Origin: a bacterium
Lineage (GTDB): Bacteria; Zhuqueibacterota; Zhuqueibacteria; Residuimicrobiales; Residuimicrobiaceae
Assembly: GCA_029554865.1 (NCBI GenBank)
Contig: JAKPUX010000051.1
Coordinates: 1 to 50,716, forward strand
DNA: 50,716 nucleotides
Reading direction: 5' to 3'
In this document: positions 50,335-50,716 of the stretch, one piece after another
How positions within the stretch are numbered: the first letter of the stretch is position 1
How the letters are laid out: each line of letters starts with the position of its first letter
The notes under the pieces: generated by a model
What the model saw: the letters and a program-made list of their open reading frames with translations, nothing else
Told to the model about the DNA's origin: nothing
The model's database searches: none
Translations under genes and position numbers: made by a program

Positions 50335-50716
50335 TCAGGTGGCAGTCATGCGCGCCAGAAGCTGCCCCGCTTTAAGAAAGGTCTCGATCCCCTCCGCGCT
50401 GTGGGCGATCAGGTCTGTGCAAAAAGCGACCCGGCCCTGCCTGAAGAGCAGGACGATGGTTGATCCCCCGTACTGAAAATAGCCCTTCTCCTCGCCCTTG
50501 CGCACCTCATCCCCCGTGAAGGTCTGGACGATGCTGCCCACGCCGAAGGCCCCGACCTCGATCAGGGCGAACTCACCCAGCCGGCTGTTTTCCATCCGGG
50601 TGATCTGCCGCTCGTTCTGGTCAAAGACGCCGATCCCCATCGCCAGCACCAGGGAGTTGACCGAGTGATAATGGCCGTGGATGCGGCGCTGTTCGATGAC
50701 CCGCGCGTCACAGGGA
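50335..50716 (-). CDS. psd: Phosphatidylserine decarboxylase, C-terminal part (5' end outside window)
   Basis: The C-terminal 126 codons of a phosphatidylserine decarboxylase proenzyme, with the start beyond the right edge. Conserved segments are PCDARVIEQ, HGHYHSVNSLVL, FALIEVGAFGVGSIVQTF, and KGEEKGYFQYGGSTIVLLF. The GGST motif (Ser codon at 50461-50463) is where the proenzyme would self-cleave to make the pyruvoyl prosthetic group. The enzyme converts phosphatidylserine to phosphatidylethanolamine at the membrane; archaeal-type homologues act on archaetidylserine. The GGST form is as in many bacterial and eukaryotic type II enzymes. The operon upstream is unknown. Confidence 0.92.
   Translation of the reverse strand, partial: PCDARVIEQRRIHGHYHSVNSLVLAMGIGVFDQNERQITRMENSRLGEFALIEVGAFGVGSIVQTFTGDEVRKGEEKGYFQYGGSTIVLLFRQGRVAFCTDLIAHSAEGIETFLKAGQLLARMTAT

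Noticed and set aside
1-50716. tRNA, rRNA, insertion sequence, integrase or defence genes
   Set aside because: Scanned for cloverleaf-like gaps, transposase motifs and terminal inverted repeats; intergenic gaps are under 270 nt and none fits. By-eye search cannot exclude a small RNA.

Overview
The window is 50.7 kb of dense, GC-rich bacterial chromosome with short gaps, many 1-17 nt start/stop overlaps, and no tRNA, rRNA, CRISPR array, insertion sequence or phage gene that I can see. The protein families point to the FCB superphylum (KSB1/Calditrichota-like rather than a classical Bacteroidota). There are four proteins with type IX secretion (T9SS) C-terminal sorting domains, a PorU-PorV gene pair, a GWxTD-domain protein, DUF5683 and DUF2279 proteins, and UbiA and geranylgeranyl-reductase genes of the sort reported in FCB genomes. 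The lineage is an inference from gene content, not a phylogeny. Several starts are supported by Shine-Dalgarno sequences, and some intergenic gaps hold good sigma70-type -35/-10 pairs with 16-17 nt spacing.

Layout. 1-4.2 kb: a GH3 beta-xylosidase/glucosidase cut by the window edge (minus), a small lipoprotein (plus), then a metallophosphoesterase and a small membrane protein (minus). 4.5-13.7 kb: a T9SS locus on the plus strand with a secreted M28 peptidase bearing a sorting domain, the C25-family sortase PorU, the outer-membrane shuttle PorV/PorQ-type protein, a fibronectin-like lipoprotein and a predicted outer-membrane protein with a coiled-coil tail. 13.7-21.9 kb (minus): inorganic pyrophosphatase and a roughly 2,500-residue secreted protein combining an SGNH esterase, an FG-GAP propeller, an ASPIC/UnbV-like segment, about ten Big_1 Ig-like domains, a carbohydrate-binding-like insertion and a T9SS sorting domain.

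22.1-29.3 kb (plus): folB-folK-deoxynucleoside kinase, a 64-residue membrane protein, an MsbA-type ABC exporter, an O-antigen ligase-like protein, a GAF/HD-GYP protein, RidA and a DUF5683 protein. The exporter, ligase and HD-GYP genes overlap one another, which suggests coordinated production of surface glycolipid and c-di-GMP control. 29.4-31.4 kb: a truncated HD-domain fragment, a DUF2279 protein and purF.

31.4-34.4 kb: the most interesting block, a translationally overlapping UbiA prenyltransferase, two-cluster ferredoxin and geranylgeranyl reductase, followed 8 nt later by a CDP-alcohol phosphatidyltransferase. Together they look like a module for making or saturating an isoprenoid membrane lipid (archaeal-type ether lipid or similar). 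A phosphatidylserine decarboxylase at the right edge could belong to the same lipid economy. 34.4-44.7 kb (plus): ftsY-rimO, a GWxTD protein, an LD-carboxypeptidase, purN, purH, mreB and a class A penicillin-binding protein. 44.8-50.7 kb (minus): an AMP-forming acyl-CoA synthetase, a DUF5060-type secreted glycosidase with a sorting domain, a thioredoxin with a cysteine-rich tail, a HAD hydrolase and the partial decarboxylase.

No stretch longer than 300 nt lacks a gene. The longest gaps are 4243-4509 and 21914-22166, and each contains a candidate promoter.
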